Position numbers and translations under genes: made by a program. Below are positions 1 through 10,707 of a stretch of DNA of 64,000 nt, one piece after another (the stretch's first letter is position 1; each line of letters starts with the position of its first letter). The stretch is taken from NCBI RefSeq assembly GCF_923077115.1, contig NZ_CAKLPX010000001.1:124001-188000 (forward strand), in the 5' to 3' direction. A model generated the notes under the pieces. It searched no databases. It was not told where the DNA came from and saw only the letters and a list, made by a program, of their open reading frames with translations. The DNA comes from Sinobacterium norvegicum (GTDB lineage: Bacteria > Pseudomonadota > Gammaproteobacteria > Pseudomonadales > Sinobacteriaceae).

Positions 1-26
1 TAAAGCAGGCGATAGCCTACGTAAGC

Positions 27-818
27 TTGGAGCAATCCTTATTCGATGCACTGGTGTCACAGGACGCCCGGGCGCGCTGCAAAGAAGCTTTGTTTGCCAA
101 TTTAGAAGATTTATCCGAACAGTATTATCGTTGGATGATAGCCACAGGGCGCAGCGAGAAAACAGCGAATAATTATCTTGGGGCGATTCGCGGCAGTATC
201 AGCAAATGGGTCAGTGCAGAGGGCATTACCGAGCAAAACTTGATAGCCATCACCGGTTACTCAAGCTTCACCGGTATCGCAGAGAAAATCGCCGAATATA
301 AGGTATTCCAGTGCTCTGATAAGCGCGGCAAAGGTATGTATTCGGCGGCGCTGAATAGCTACCGTGACTTCCTTCTCGATACCGGCCAAGCTCATATCAA
401 AGAAGACATCGCTGAGATAATCGGCAACGATAAGCTCACGACGACTGAGAAAACCCAGTGGGTAAGCACAAGAATTGGCCAGGGTAAATATCGAGAAAAG
501 CTGATCAACCACTGGGGCGGCTGTGCCGTCACTGGTTATAAATCCACCAGCTTATTAATAGCCTCCCACATCAAACCCTGGCGTGCAGCAGATGATCAAG
601 AGCGTCTCAGTGAGTACAACGGTTTACTGTTATTACCTAATCTAGATAAAGCCTTCGATTTGGGCTATATCAGCTTCAACGACAAGGGTAGAATAAGCCT
701 ATCCGAGCAATTAGAGACGCCAGCCATCTTAGGCGTTGATCAAGATATGTGCATTACCCTGGTAAAACAGCACCAGGATTTTCTGGCCTATCACCGCGAA
801 CATATATTTAGGCAGTAA
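27..818 (+). CDS. HNH endonuclease-like protein, probably 5'-truncated by the window edge
   Basis: The C-terminal third carries an HNH_2-type nuclease signature: a Cys in GGCAVTGY, the His motif ASHIKPW, and a distal NGLLLLPNLDKAFD block. These residues would form the beta-beta-alpha metal centre that cuts DNA. The first ~120 residues (ATGRSEKTANNYLGAIR and a later YRDFLLDTG segment) resemble the SAM-like core-binding domain of tyrosine recombinases, but no recombinase catalytic domain follows. The first start codon in the window is a TTG at 27 without a ribosome binding site. The frame stays open to base 3, so the true start is likely upstream of the window. The gene ends 2 bases before hsdM1 and so belongs to the restriction-modification operon. 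Its exact role, whether extra nuclease or regulator, is inference. Confidence 0.72.
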   Translation: MEQSLFDALVSQDARARCKEALFANLEDLSEQYYRWMIATGRSEKTANNYLGAIRGSISKWVSAEGITEQNLIAITGYSSFTGIAEKIAEYKVFQCSDKRGKGMYSAALNSYRDFLLDTGQAHIKEDIAEIIGNDKLTTTEKTQWVSTRIGQGKYREKLINHWGGCAVTGYKSTSLLIASHIKPWRAADDQERLSEYNGLLLLPNLDKAFDLGYISFNDKGRISLSEQLETPAILGVDQDMCITLVKQHQDFLAYHREHIFRQ

Positions 819-820
819 CT

Positions 821-2302
821 ATGACCGTTGAAAAACTCACACTATCCGAGTTAGAGCAATACCTATCCAAAGCAGCCTGGATTCTTAAAGGTCCGGTAGA
901 CGCCTCAGACTTCAAGGTTTACATCTTTCCGTTACTGTTCTTCAAACGTATTTCAGATGTATACGACGAAGAGTATCAAACCGCATTAGAAGAATCTGAC
1001 GGTGATACAGAGTACGCAGCTATGCCTGAAATGCATCGCTTCGAAATACCAGAAGACTGTCACTGGAAGGATGTACGAGAAACTACCACTAATGTGGGGC
1101 AAGCGATAGAAAAAGCGTTACGTGGCATAGAACAAGCAAACCAAGAGTATCTCTATGGCATATTTGGTGATGCTCAATGGAGCAACAAAAACAAACTATC
1201 AGATAAGTTACTGATAGACCTGATAGAGCATTTCTCCCAATACACGCTAGGCCGTGAGAACGCTAACCCCGATATGCTGGGTAATGCCTATGAATATCTG
1301 ATAAAACACTTTGCTGATCTAACCAATAAAAAAGCGGGTGAATTTTATACACCACGTTCTGTTGTGCATTTATTAGGCTTGATACTCGATCCTCATGAAG
1401 GCGAAACCATCTACGACCCTGCCTGCGGAACCGGAGGTATGTTGCTGGAGTGTGTTGATCACTTAAGACACAACAATGAAGATTACCGAACGTTAAAGCT
1501 CTTTGGTCAGGAGAAGAACCTAACCTCCAGTTCCATCGCCAGAATGAATATGTTCCTGCATGGCATTGAAGATTTTAATGTATTGCGAGGTGATACCTTA
1601 CGCCAACCAGGCTTCTTCGAGGCCGATGGTTTACAAACCTTCGATTGCGTTATCGCTAACCCACCATTCTCCTTAAAAGACTGGGGTGCAGAAAATTGGG
1701 CTAATGATCCATTTGGCAGAAACATTGCTGGTGTACCACCTAAAGGCAATGGCGATATGGCTTGGGTGCAACACATGGTGAAATCCATGAATAGCACCGG
1801 TCGTATGACTGTAGTGCTGCCGCATGGCGCATTATTCCGTAAAGGTGCTGAAGGTAAAATCCGTAAAGAGCTACTTGAGCAAGATATGTTAGAAGCCGTA
1901 ATTGGTCTAGGCCCTAATGTGTTCTACGGCACCCAACTAGCCGCCTGTGTCATGGTCTTCAAGAAAAATAAAGAAGAAGAGAAAAAAGGCAAAGTATTAT
2001 TTATTGATGCTTCCGATCAAATCCGTGTAGGTAGAGCGCAAAACCATCTTGAGCCAGAACACGTACAGCGAATACACGAATGGGTACAAGGCTACGCCGA
2101 TGTAGAAAACTACGTAAAAGTCGCCACTATGGATGATTTAGAGGAAAACGATTTCAATCTCAATATCCCTCTCTACGTAGAGAAAATTATCGAAGACAAT
2201 CTACCTAGCGTTGAAGAAGCCATGGCTGATCTAAAGCTGGCTTGGCAAGAAAGCTTAGAGGCTGAAGAAAAATTTAAAAGTGTTTTGAAAAGGTTTCTGT
2301 AA
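821..2302 (+). CDS. hsdM: Type I restriction-modification DNA methyltransferase subunit M (first copy)
   Basis: This is an N6-adenine methyltransferase subunit of a type I system. It opens with the HsdM N-terminal helical domain (YIFPLLFFKRISDVYDEE, about residues 30-50). Next comes the SAM-binding motif DPACGTGGM near residue 202, and then the catalytic NPPF motif near residue 280. At 493 residues it has normal HsdM length and looks intact. It is closely related to the second HsdM at 3607-5082, with long identical stretches by eye (for example LGNAYEYLIK), so the two are paralogues. It abuts the next gene with no gap, implying translational coupling. Whether M1 pairs with M2 around one HsdS, or acts separately, cannot be told from sequence. 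Confidence 0.95.
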   Translation: MTVEKLTLSELEQYLSKAAWILKGPVDASDFKVYIFPLLFFKRISDVYDEEYQTALEESDGDTEYAAMPEMHRFEIPEDCHWKDVRETTTNVGQAIEKALRGIEQANQEYLYGIFGDAQWSNKNKLSDKLLIDLIEHFSQYTLGRENANPDMLGNAYEYLIKHFADLTNKKAGEFYTPRSVVHLLGLILDPHEGETIYDPACGTGGMLLECVDHLRHNNEDYRTLKLFGQEKNLTSSSIARMNMFLHGIEDFNVLRGDTLRQPGFFEADGLQTFDCVIANPPFSLKDWGAENWANDPFGRNIAGVPPKGNGDMAWVQHMVKSMNSTGRMTVVLPHGALFRKGAEGKIRKELLEQDMLEAVIGLGPNVFYGTQLAACVMVFKKNKEEEKKGKVLFIDASDQIRVGRAQNHLEPEHVQRIHEWVQGYADVENYVKVATMDDLEENDFNLNIPLYVEKIIEDNLPSVEEAMADLKLAWQESLEAEEKFKSVLKRFL

Positions 2303-3607
2303 ATGAATAAACACTTAAACATCTTTAAAACTTATGCCAAAGGCAATCGCAGTTATCAACTAGAGAATGATTTAACTAGAGCCTTGGCTATATGCTTACA
2401 AGAAGATGCTCTATTTTTTCATGAAGTATTGAAAACGATTATTGATGATGTGGGTTTATACAATCAGTTATTTGAAGATCTTGATGGTGAAACAGATATT
2501 CAAATAGAGATACAAAAGCAAACCAGCAAAATTGAGGAGTTTGACAAGGTCTTTGCTGTGTCATTAAGTGAGAGCTTAATGTCTGAATTCTGGCAACAAA
2601 CGCATAACTCAGAATATGACCCAATCTGTGATTTAGTCATAACCATAAACGATATATTGATCGTTATTGAAGCCAAAAGAGACAATATTGATTGTACAGC
2701 GCAGCTGTATAACCAAATCCTTAATATTTTTAATAATCAGAACAAAAGCATTGATGACTATAAAGAAGCCATAACTCCATTTGACTTAAACTGGAGGAGA
2801 CTCATGGCTATTACTGTAAAAGTTGCGAGCTTTGAAAAAACGACAGGCAACAGCAACAGATTTCTAACTGATTTTATTCAATTAGTTAAAGGCCATAACT
2901 TCAGCTGGCTGCCTGAAACACCAATAGGTTCATTAAAAAACATTAGCCGCAATGCGATTTATCGAAGAGTTGAATCTGCACTTACTGAGTTTTGTAACAA
3001 CAATGCAGACATAGAAAAATTACCCTACAGAGATAGATTAGGAACCACCTTCTCAAAAGGTTGGGCAAATGAGCTTCTATTTAAAATAGACGCTGACTCT
3101 GGCGATTTGGTGATAGAAATATACCCCGGGAATACTAAAGGCCAGGGCTATCATATCTTCTATAAAGAGCCTCAATTTAATGAATCATTAAACATTAATG
3201 ATGATCTTTACACTACAAGAAAGTGTTATCACATAAAAATCATGGGCCAATCTTACATTACAGGCCTATGGCTAACCGACGATGATTTCAGTGAGTCTCT
3301 TTATACCAAGAAAAATTTCAATAAACACACAGGCAGAGTAAAAAGAGCCAATTGGGGAGAGGTTGAAAGCTTATTAGATCAACACATAAGCTCTGATTGG
3401 AAAAGCCAGTGTAAATGGCAAGATAAAATCATTAACTCCAATCGTTCACAGTTTAATATTTCTTTTGGTTACCAAATTTCATTTCGAATCCCTTTCCAAA
3501 AGCTGAGACTGCTAGATGTAAATCATAACGATATTACGCCCCTAGCGAATTTGATTGAAAGTATTTACAACGCTTTTGAAGAAAACCTAATTAAAGAAGC
3601 CGCATAA
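2303..3607 (+). CDS. Unassigned protein with a PD-(D/E)XK-like nuclease core, inside the hsd operon
   Basis: I do not recognise a named family. Around residues 105-140 the pattern CDLVITINDILIVIEAKR gives an acidic residue (about D110) followed by a beta strand and ExK (about E123 and K125). That is the layout of a PD-(D/E)XK nuclease core. The N-terminus (ENDLTRALAICLQED) is helical, and the C-terminal ~300 residues have no motif I can place. No membrane segment or signal peptide is visible. It lies exactly between two hsdM paralogues, starting one base after hsdM1 and overlapping the next start as TAATG, so it is co-translated with the modification genes. Base composition is clearly AT-richer than the flanking hsdM genes. 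It could be a nuclease effector or a restriction-associated adaptor. Confidence 0.6.
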   Translation: MNKHLNIFKTYAKGNRSYQLENDLTRALAICLQEDALFFHEVLKTIIDDVGLYNQLFEDLDGETDIQIEIQKQTSKIEEFDKVFAVSLSESLMSEFWQQTHNSEYDPICDLVITINDILIVIEAKRDNIDCTAQLYNQILNIFNNQNKSIDDYKEAITPFDLNWRRLMAITVKVASFEKTTGNSNRFLTDFIQLVKGHNFSWLPETPIGSLKNISRNAIYRRVESALTEFCNNNADIEKLPYRDRLGTTFSKGWANELLFKIDADSGDLVIEIYPGNTKGQGYHIFYKEPQFNESLNINDDLYTTRKCYHIKIMGQSYITGLWLTDDDFSESLYTKKNFNKHTGRVKRANWGEVESLLDQHISSDWKSQCKWQDKIINSNRSQFNISFGYQISFRIPFQKLRLLDVNHNDITPLANLIESIYNAFEENLIKEAA

Positions 3608-5082
3608 TGAAACACCAAGAATTAGACCAAAAATCCCTAGAGAAATATCTCTGGGGTGCGGCTACTGCCTTACGCGGCACCATCGATGCCGGTGACTACA
3701 AACAGTACATATTCCCGTTACTGTTCTTCAAACGCATCTCAGATGTTTACGATGAAGAGTTTGAAAATGCCCTAGCCGAATCTGATGGCGATATGGAATA
3801 TGCGGCATTCGCTGAAAACCATCACTTTCAAATACCCGATGGTGCGCATTGGAAGGATGTTCGTGAAACAACGGTAAATATTGGCCTAGCACTGCAAAAC
3901 GCCATGCGTGCTATAGAGCAAGCAAACCCTGATACTTTGCACGGTATTTTTGGTGATGCTAGTTGGACCAATAAAGATCGCCTATCCGATGCTATGCTCA
4001 CCAACCTGATCGAGCATTATTCACAGCAACAATTGAATCTCAGTAACGTGCCCGATGACAAACTCGGTAACGCCTACGAATACCTGATTAAAGAGTTTGC
4101 AGATGATAGCGGCCATACCGCTGCGGAGTTTTATACCAACCGTACAGTGGTCAAGTTGATGACCATGATTATGGACCCACAACCGGGTGAGTCAGTTTAC
4201 GATCCTACCTGTGGTTCAGGTGGTCTGCTATTGAACTGTGCCCTGCATTTAAAAGACGAAGGCAAAGAATACCGTACGCTGAAACTCTACGGCCAAGAGA
4301 TTAATCTGCTCACCTCAGCCATTGCCCGTATGAATATGTTTATGCACGGTATTGAAGAGTTCGATATTGTGCGTGGTGATACGCTGGCTAATCCAGGCTT
4401 GTTAGAAAATGATGAGTTGAAGAAGTTTAATGTGATTCTGGCTAACCCTCCGTACTCAATTAAATCATGGGATAGAAAAGCCTTTGAAAATGATCCGTAT
4501 GGTCGCAACCTTTGGGGCATACCTCCACAAGGGTGTGCGGATTATGCCTTTCAGCAACATATTCAAAAGAGTTTGGATTTAGGTAATGGCCGTTCTATAT
4601 CACTTTGGCCTCACGGTATTTTATTCCGAGATGCCGAAACGGATATGCGACGTAAAATGATCGAGGATGACCAAGTTGAATGTGTGATCGGTCTAGGTCC
4701 CAACCTTTTTTATAACTCGCCAATGGAAGCGTGTTTGTTGATTACCAAAACCAACAAAGAGAAAAGCAAACAAGGTAAGGTGCTTATTATCAATGCCGTT
4801 AAAGAAGTGCGCCAAGACAAGAATATTGCTTACCTAGAAAACAGTCATATCGATCGCATTTACAACGCTTACACTGCATATCAAGATGAAGATGATTTCT
4901 GTAAGGTTGTAAGTATCGAAGATGTACTTACTCATAACGCAAGCCTCAATATGGCGTTGTATGTGAGTAATGTTGATAGCTCAAAAGAAGAGATCAGTTT
5001 GAGTGATGCTTTAGATAATTGGGGCGAATCTTCCGCTCAGTTAATTTCTAACATGAATCAATTATTTAAGGAGCTAGGTTAA
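3607..5082 (+). CDS. hsdM: Type I restriction-modification DNA methyltransferase subunit M (second copy)
   Basis: This second HsdM paralogue has 491 residues. It has the N-terminal helical domain (YIFPLLFFKRISDVYDEE), SAM-binding motif DPTCGSGGL near residue 199 and catalytic NPPY near residue 280. Key residues are present, so both copies appear catalytically competent. The start ATG overlaps the stop of the preceding PD-(D/E)XK-like gene, and hsdS follows after 2 bases. The M-S-R order from here on is the standard type I arrangement, so this copy is the likelier partner of the HsdS and HsdR encoded downstream. The first copy may form a mixed M1/M2 enzyme with it or be the relic of a second system. 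Confidence 0.95.
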   Translation: MKHQELDQKSLEKYLWGAATALRGTIDAGDYKQYIFPLLFFKRISDVYDEEFENALAESDGDMEYAAFAENHHFQIPDGAHWKDVRETTVNIGLALQNAMRAIEQANPDTLHGIFGDASWTNKDRLSDAMLTNLIEHYSQQQLNLSNVPDDKLGNAYEYLIKEFADDSGHTAAEFYTNRTVVKLMTMIMDPQPGESVYDPTCGSGGLLLNCALHLKDEGKEYRTLKLYGQEINLLTSAIARMNMFMHGIEEFDIVRGDTLANPGLLENDELKKFNVILANPPYSIKSWDRKAFENDPYGRNLWGIPPQGCADYAFQQHIQKSLDLGNGRSISLWPHGILFRDAETDMRRKMIEDDQVECVIGLGPNLFYNSPMEACLLITKTNKEKSKQGKVLIINAVKEVRQDKNIAYLENSHIDRIYNAYTAYQDEDDFCKVVSIEDVLTHNASLNMALYVSNVDSSKEEISLSDALDNWGESSAQLISNMNQLFKELG

Positions 5083-5084
5083 GC

Positions 5085-6185
5085 ATGGCTGTAGATAATA
5101 TTGATCTAAATAACTTAGATAAGTCCGATTGGAAAACCTATCGTTTTGATGAGATTGCTCAGAATATTTCTGAGCGTATTGATCCTAATAATACAGATTT
5201 AGAAGTCTATATTGGCCTTGAACATATTGATTCAGAGTCACTGCATATCAAACGTTTTGGTTCACCTGATGATGTGAATGGACAAAAGTTGAAGTTTTAT
5301 AAAGGGGATATAATATTTGGACGCCGCAGGGCTTACCAGCGTAAAGCAGGTATAGCTACATGCGATGGCTTTTGCTCTGCTCATTCATTGGTGCTTAGAG
5401 CCAACTCTGAAGTTATTGATCCTGAGTTATTTCCTTTCTTTCTTCATTCTGACCTTTTTATGAATAGAGCAGTAGATATTTCAGTTGGGTCTCTTTCTCC
5501 AACAATAAATTGGGGAACACTTAAGCATCAAGAATTTTTAGTTCCTCCAAAAGGCATTCAATTAAAGCTATCAAAACTTCTTTGGAAGGCAAATGAAACG
5601 GTCGAAAGCGAGGTGCAGGTAGAAAATAGGCTTGAGATACTGCGTAAAGCTTATATGAAAAAGTTTCGAACGCCTTCTTCAGATTGGAAAAAATATAAAA
5701 TCAAAGACTTAATGAGCTTTAATTATGGAAAGGCATTAAAGGAGTCTGATAGAGTTGAAGGAGAATATCCTGTAGTTAGCTCTTCCGGTATACAGGGAAT
5801 GCATAACTCTAGTTTTGTTAATGGTCCTGGAATTGTAGTTGGACGAAAAGGAAATGTTGGAGAAACAACTTGGGTAGATAAAGATTTCTGGCCTATTGAT
5901 ACAGCTTATTATATTGAGCAAAAGGAAGGCTTTAAAAACCTACCATTGAGGCTAATCTTCTTTCTTCTTCAGTCCACGGATTTCAAAAAGTTCTCCATAG
6001 CTACAGCGGTTCCTGGACTGAATCGTGATGATGCTTTAGCAATGAATGTGTATGTTCCTAATGACACTATAATTCCTACGATATTAAAAGATATTGATCT
6101 TATTGATTGTCAAATAACGTCAGTGAAAAAAAAATTACAGAGCTCAAAAATTTTACATAAAACTATAATGAATCAGGTATTTTAA
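5085..6185 (+). CDS. hsdS: Type I restriction-modification specificity subunit S
   Basis: The specificity subunit recognises the two halves of the bipartite DNA target and docks HsdM and HsdR. Two target-recognition domains are visible. The first begins near residue 14 (DWKTYRFDEI) and includes the typical YKGDIIFGRRRAYQRKAG segment. The second begins near residue 204 (DWKKYKIKDL) with VVSSSGIQG and a GIVVGRKGNVG turn. A helical spacer (ENRLEILRKAYMKKF) separates them. The length of 366 residues is on the short side for a two-domain HsdS but looks complete. The ribosome binding site (aaggagctagg) lies inside the end of hsdM2, and hsdR starts 2 bases after this gene. It is AT-rich, as specificity genes often are. 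Confidence 0.93.
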   Translation: MAVDNIDLNNLDKSDWKTYRFDEIAQNISERIDPNNTDLEVYIGLEHIDSESLHIKRFGSPDDVNGQKLKFYKGDIIFGRRRAYQRKAGIATCDGFCSAHSLVLRANSEVIDPELFPFFLHSDLFMNRAVDISVGSLSPTINWGTLKHQEFLVPPKGIQLKLSKLLWKANETVESEVQVENRLEILRKAYMKKFRTPSSDWKKYKIKDLMSFNYGKALKESDRVEGEYPVVSSSGIQGMHNSSFVNGPGIVVGRKGNVGETTWVDKDFWPIDTAYYIEQKEGFKNLPLRLIFFLLQSTDFKKFSIATAVPGLNRDDALAMNVYVPNDTIIPTILKDIDLIDCQITSVKKKLQSSKILHKTIMNQVF

Positions 6186-6187
6186 GG

Positions 6188-9157
6188 ATGAGTTTTACCG
6201 AATTAAATAGTGTAGAGCATTACATCATCAATCAATTGACGGGGGTAAATCTCAATATTGGACATGTCGCTGAAGCTCCTATACAGCCTTGTGGTGCTGA
6301 ATGGCAGTTTCAATCGCCTGAGCAGCTTGGCCGTGGTGTTAATGAGGTGTTGGTTGAATCACAGGTGAAAGAGGCTTTGTTACGCCTTAATCCTGAGATA
6401 CAAGCTAAGCCTGAACTGGCTGATGAGGTCATCTACAAGCTACGCGCTATTTTAATTTCGGTGAATCAAATTGGCTTGGTAAAAGCCAATGAAGAATTCT
6501 TTTTATGGTTGACGGGTGAAAAGACCATGCCCTTTGGCGAGAATAATCGCCATGTACCTGTACGCTTAATTGATTTTGAAAATCTTACTAACAATCAATA
6601 TGTGATCACCAATCAATACCGTATTCATCATCGAGAAACCAAAATTCCTGATATTGTCATGATGATTAATGGTATTCCTGTGGTGGTGGGTGAAGCCAAA
6701 ACGCCGATACGCTCCTCGATCAGTTGGTTAGATGGTGCGCATGAAGTCCACAATATTTATGAAAATGCTGTACCGCAGCTATTTGTGCCGAATATTTTGT
6801 CGTTTGCTACCGAAGGTAAAGAGCTGTTTTATGGGGCGATTCGCTGCCCATTAGAGTTTTGGGCACCTTGGCGCTTGGAGAATGATGACAACCAAGTGGC
6901 TAAAAGCCTTGGCCTGGGTGAAGTGGGTAAAGAACTAAAAGATTTACTTAAGCCTGCTCGCTTGCTGGATATCATGTGTAACTTCTCCTTATTCACCAGT
7001 AATAAGAAAAAACAGCGGATGAAGGTGATACCGCGTTTTCAGCAGTATGAAGGTGCTAATAAAATTGTTGAGCGTGTGATTGAGGGTAAGGTTAAAAAAG
7101 GCCTTATTTGGCATTTCCAAGGCTCGGGTAAATCGTTATTGATGGTGTTTGCTGCACAAAAGTTGCGTCGTGAAGCAGCATTGAAAAGTCCAACGGTTAT
7201 TGTGCTAGTTGATAGAACTGATCTAGATACACAAATTACCGGTACATTTAATGCCGCTGATGTGGCCAATGTAGAAAGTACAGAGAGCATTAAAGATTTA
7301 CAGAAAATGCTGGAGCGGGATACCCGCAAAATTATTATCTCAATGATTCATAAATTCCGTGATGCCAAGCCGGATATGAATACTCGCGATAATATCATTG
7401 TGTTAGTGGATGAGGCTCACCGTACGCAAGAAGGTGATTTAGGGCGTCAGATGCGTGCAGCTTTGCCTAATGCATTTTTGTTTGGTTTAACGGGTACGCC
7501 TGTCAATAAGGCTGATAAGAATACCTTCTGGGCCTTTGGCGCTGAAGAAGATCAAGGTGGCTATATGAGCCGCTATACCTTCCATGACTCTATTCGTGAT
7601 GAGGCAACGCTGCCTTTGCATTTTGAGCCGCGCTTGGTGGATGTGCATGTTGATAAAGAAGCGCTTGATAAAGCCTTTGCTGAATTTAAAGAAAGTGCAG
7701 CACTTACCGATGAAGAAGCTGATGCGCTAAATCAGAAGTCGGCCAAGATGGCTGCCTTCTTAAAAGCGCCTGAGCGTGTGGCTAAAATTGCAGAAGATAT
7801 CGCTGTGCATTTTATGGAGAAAGTTGATCCTCAAGGCTTTAAAGCCATGATTGTGACACCTGATCGACATGCCTGTGTGCAGTACAAAGAAGCCTTAGAT
7901 GAGCACTTCCCAGAATCAGCCAGCAAGGTTGTTATTTCGACAACGGCCAATGATGACTTCGACTTCAAACAAAAATGGGGTGTTGATAAAAGCCAGCAAG
8001 AGAAGATTGTTGATGAATTCAACGATGCGACTTCAGAGCTTAAATTCATCATCGTTACCGCTAAGCTATTAACCGGCTTTGATGCACCAATATGCCAGAC
8101 CATGTATCTGGATAAATCGATTAAAGACCATACCTTGTTGCAGGCTATTTGTAGAACTAACCGCTTATACCCAAATAAAACCTTTGGCTGCATTGTTGAT
8201 TATTTTGGTGTGTTTGATGATGCCGCCAAGGCATTAGAGTTTGATGAAGAGAGTGTACAGCAGGTGATTACTAATCTAGCTGAGCTACGTGAAAAATTAC
8301 CTCAAGCCATGCGTGATGCCTTGGCACACTTTGCTGGTGTAGACAGAAGCTTAGAGGGTTTTGAAGGCTTAGAGGCAGCCCAGAACGCCATTAATGATGA
8401 TAAGAAGAAAGATGCTTTTGCCGCTGATTTCAAATTCTTAGCAAAACTGTGGGAGTCCTTATCACCTGATAATATGCTGGATATCTATAACGAAGATTAT
8501 AAATGGCTGGCTCAAGTGTATGAGTCAGTAAAGCCTGCTTCGGATAATATCGGCAAGCTGTTATGGATGACCTTAGGCGCACAAACCACGCAATTGATTC
8601 ACGATAATGTGCATGTGGGTGGCCTGCATGTGTTGGATGAGTTTGTGATGGATGCGGATGTTATTGAGGATATCTTTAATAACCCCAACCCTAGTAAAAC
8701 CAAGCAACTTGAAAAAGCATTGATAGAGCGTTTCAAAAAGGCGGGTGATTTACCGGCTTTTAAATCACTCAGCGAGCGATTAGAAGCTTTAAGAGATAAA
8801 GCTGAGAAAGGTTTAATAGCCTCCATCGATTTTGTTAAAGAGCTTTGTAAAATTGCTAAAGAAACGGTTCAGGCTGAGAAGGATTTAGAAGCCGCAGTTC
8901 AAGAAAAATCGCCTAAGGCTGCGTTAACAGAGTTATTTTTAGAGTTGAAGACTGATCAAACGCCTGCTGTTGTTGAGCGTATTGTTGAAGACATAGATGC
9001 TATTGTGCGGGTCGTTCGTTTTCCTGGCTGGCAAGATACGAGTGGTGGTGAACGTGAAGTGCAGAAGTCACTACGTAAGGCATTGATGAAGTATAAGCTG
9101 CATAAAGACCAAGTTCTGTTTGATCAGGCGTATGCGTATATCAAAGAATATTATTGA
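6188..9157 (+). CDS. hsdR: Type I restriction endonuclease subunit R (motor and nuclease)
   Basis: The 989-residue ATP-dependent translocase and nuclease of the type I complex. The N-terminal nuclease domain has the PD-(D/E)XK signature PDIVMMINGIPVVVGEAK (ExK near residue 171). A superfamily 2 helicase core follows: Walker A GSGKS near residue 311, DEAH near residue 407, motif III LTGTP, and motif VI QAICRTNRLYP. The C-terminal helical domain that contacts HsdM/HsdS is present to the end. No frameshift or missing motif is seen, so restriction should be active. The start ATG is preceded by aagg and lies 2 bases after hsdS. Confidence 0.96.
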   Translation: MSFTELNSVEHYIINQLTGVNLNIGHVAEAPIQPCGAEWQFQSPEQLGRGVNEVLVESQVKEALLRLNPEIQAKPELADEVIYKLRAILISVNQIGLVKANEEFFLWLTGEKTMPFGENNRHVPVRLIDFENLTNNQYVITNQYRIHHRETKIPDIVMMINGIPVVVGEAKTPIRSSISWLDGAHEVHNIYENAVPQLFVPNILSFATEGKELFYGAIRCPLEFWAPWRLENDDNQVAKSLGLGEVGKELKDLLKPARLLDIMCNFSLFTSNKKKQRMKVIPRFQQYEGANKIVERVIEGKVKKGLIWHFQGSGKSLLMVFAAQKLRREAALKSPTVIVLVDRTDLDTQITGTFNAADVANVESTESIKDLQKMLERDTRKIIISMIHKFRDAKPDMNTRDNIIVLVDEAHRTQEGDLGRQMRAALPNAFLFGLTGTPVNKADKNTFWAFGAEEDQGGYMSRYTFHDSIRDEATLPLHFEPRLVDVHVDKEALDKAFAEFKESAALTDEEADALNQKSAKMAAFLKAPERVAKIAEDIAVHFMEKVDPQGFKAMIVTPDRHACVQYKEALDEHFPESASKVVISTTANDDFDFKQKWGVDKSQQEKIVDEFNDATSELKFIIVTAKLLTGFDAPICQTMYLDKSIKDHTLLQAICRTNRLYPNKTFGCIVDYFGVFDDAAKALEFDEESVQQVITNLAELREKLPQAMRDALAHFAGVDRSLEGFEGLEAAQNAINDDKKKDAFAADFKFLAKLWESLSPDNMLDIYNEDYKWLAQVYESVKPASDNIGKLLWMTLGAQTTQLIHDNVHVGGLHVLDEFVMDADVIEDIFNNPNPSKTKQLEKALIERFKKAGDLPAFKSLSERLEALRDKAEKGLIASIDFVKELCKIAKETVQAEKDLEAAVQEKSPKAALTELFLELKTDQTPAVVERIVEDIDAIVRVVRFPGWQDTSGGEREVQKSLRKALMKYKLHKDQVLFDQAYAYIKEYY

Positions 9158-9184
9158 TAACCCACACATACGATAGAAATAATA

Positions 9185-10552
<1,368 letters not shown>

Positions 10553-10707
10553 GTGGTATATGCCGGTCAGTAAAGAGCATCCCGTGCAGTATTTGAGCTC
10601 AGAGTAAGAAACTGATAAATCAGTGGGGCAATGGCACCGACAAGGCGGCAGAGGCACTTTGCAAGAGTTGGCCCGATCTTGAGGCTAGTATCAATACTGC
10701 AGGGTAG

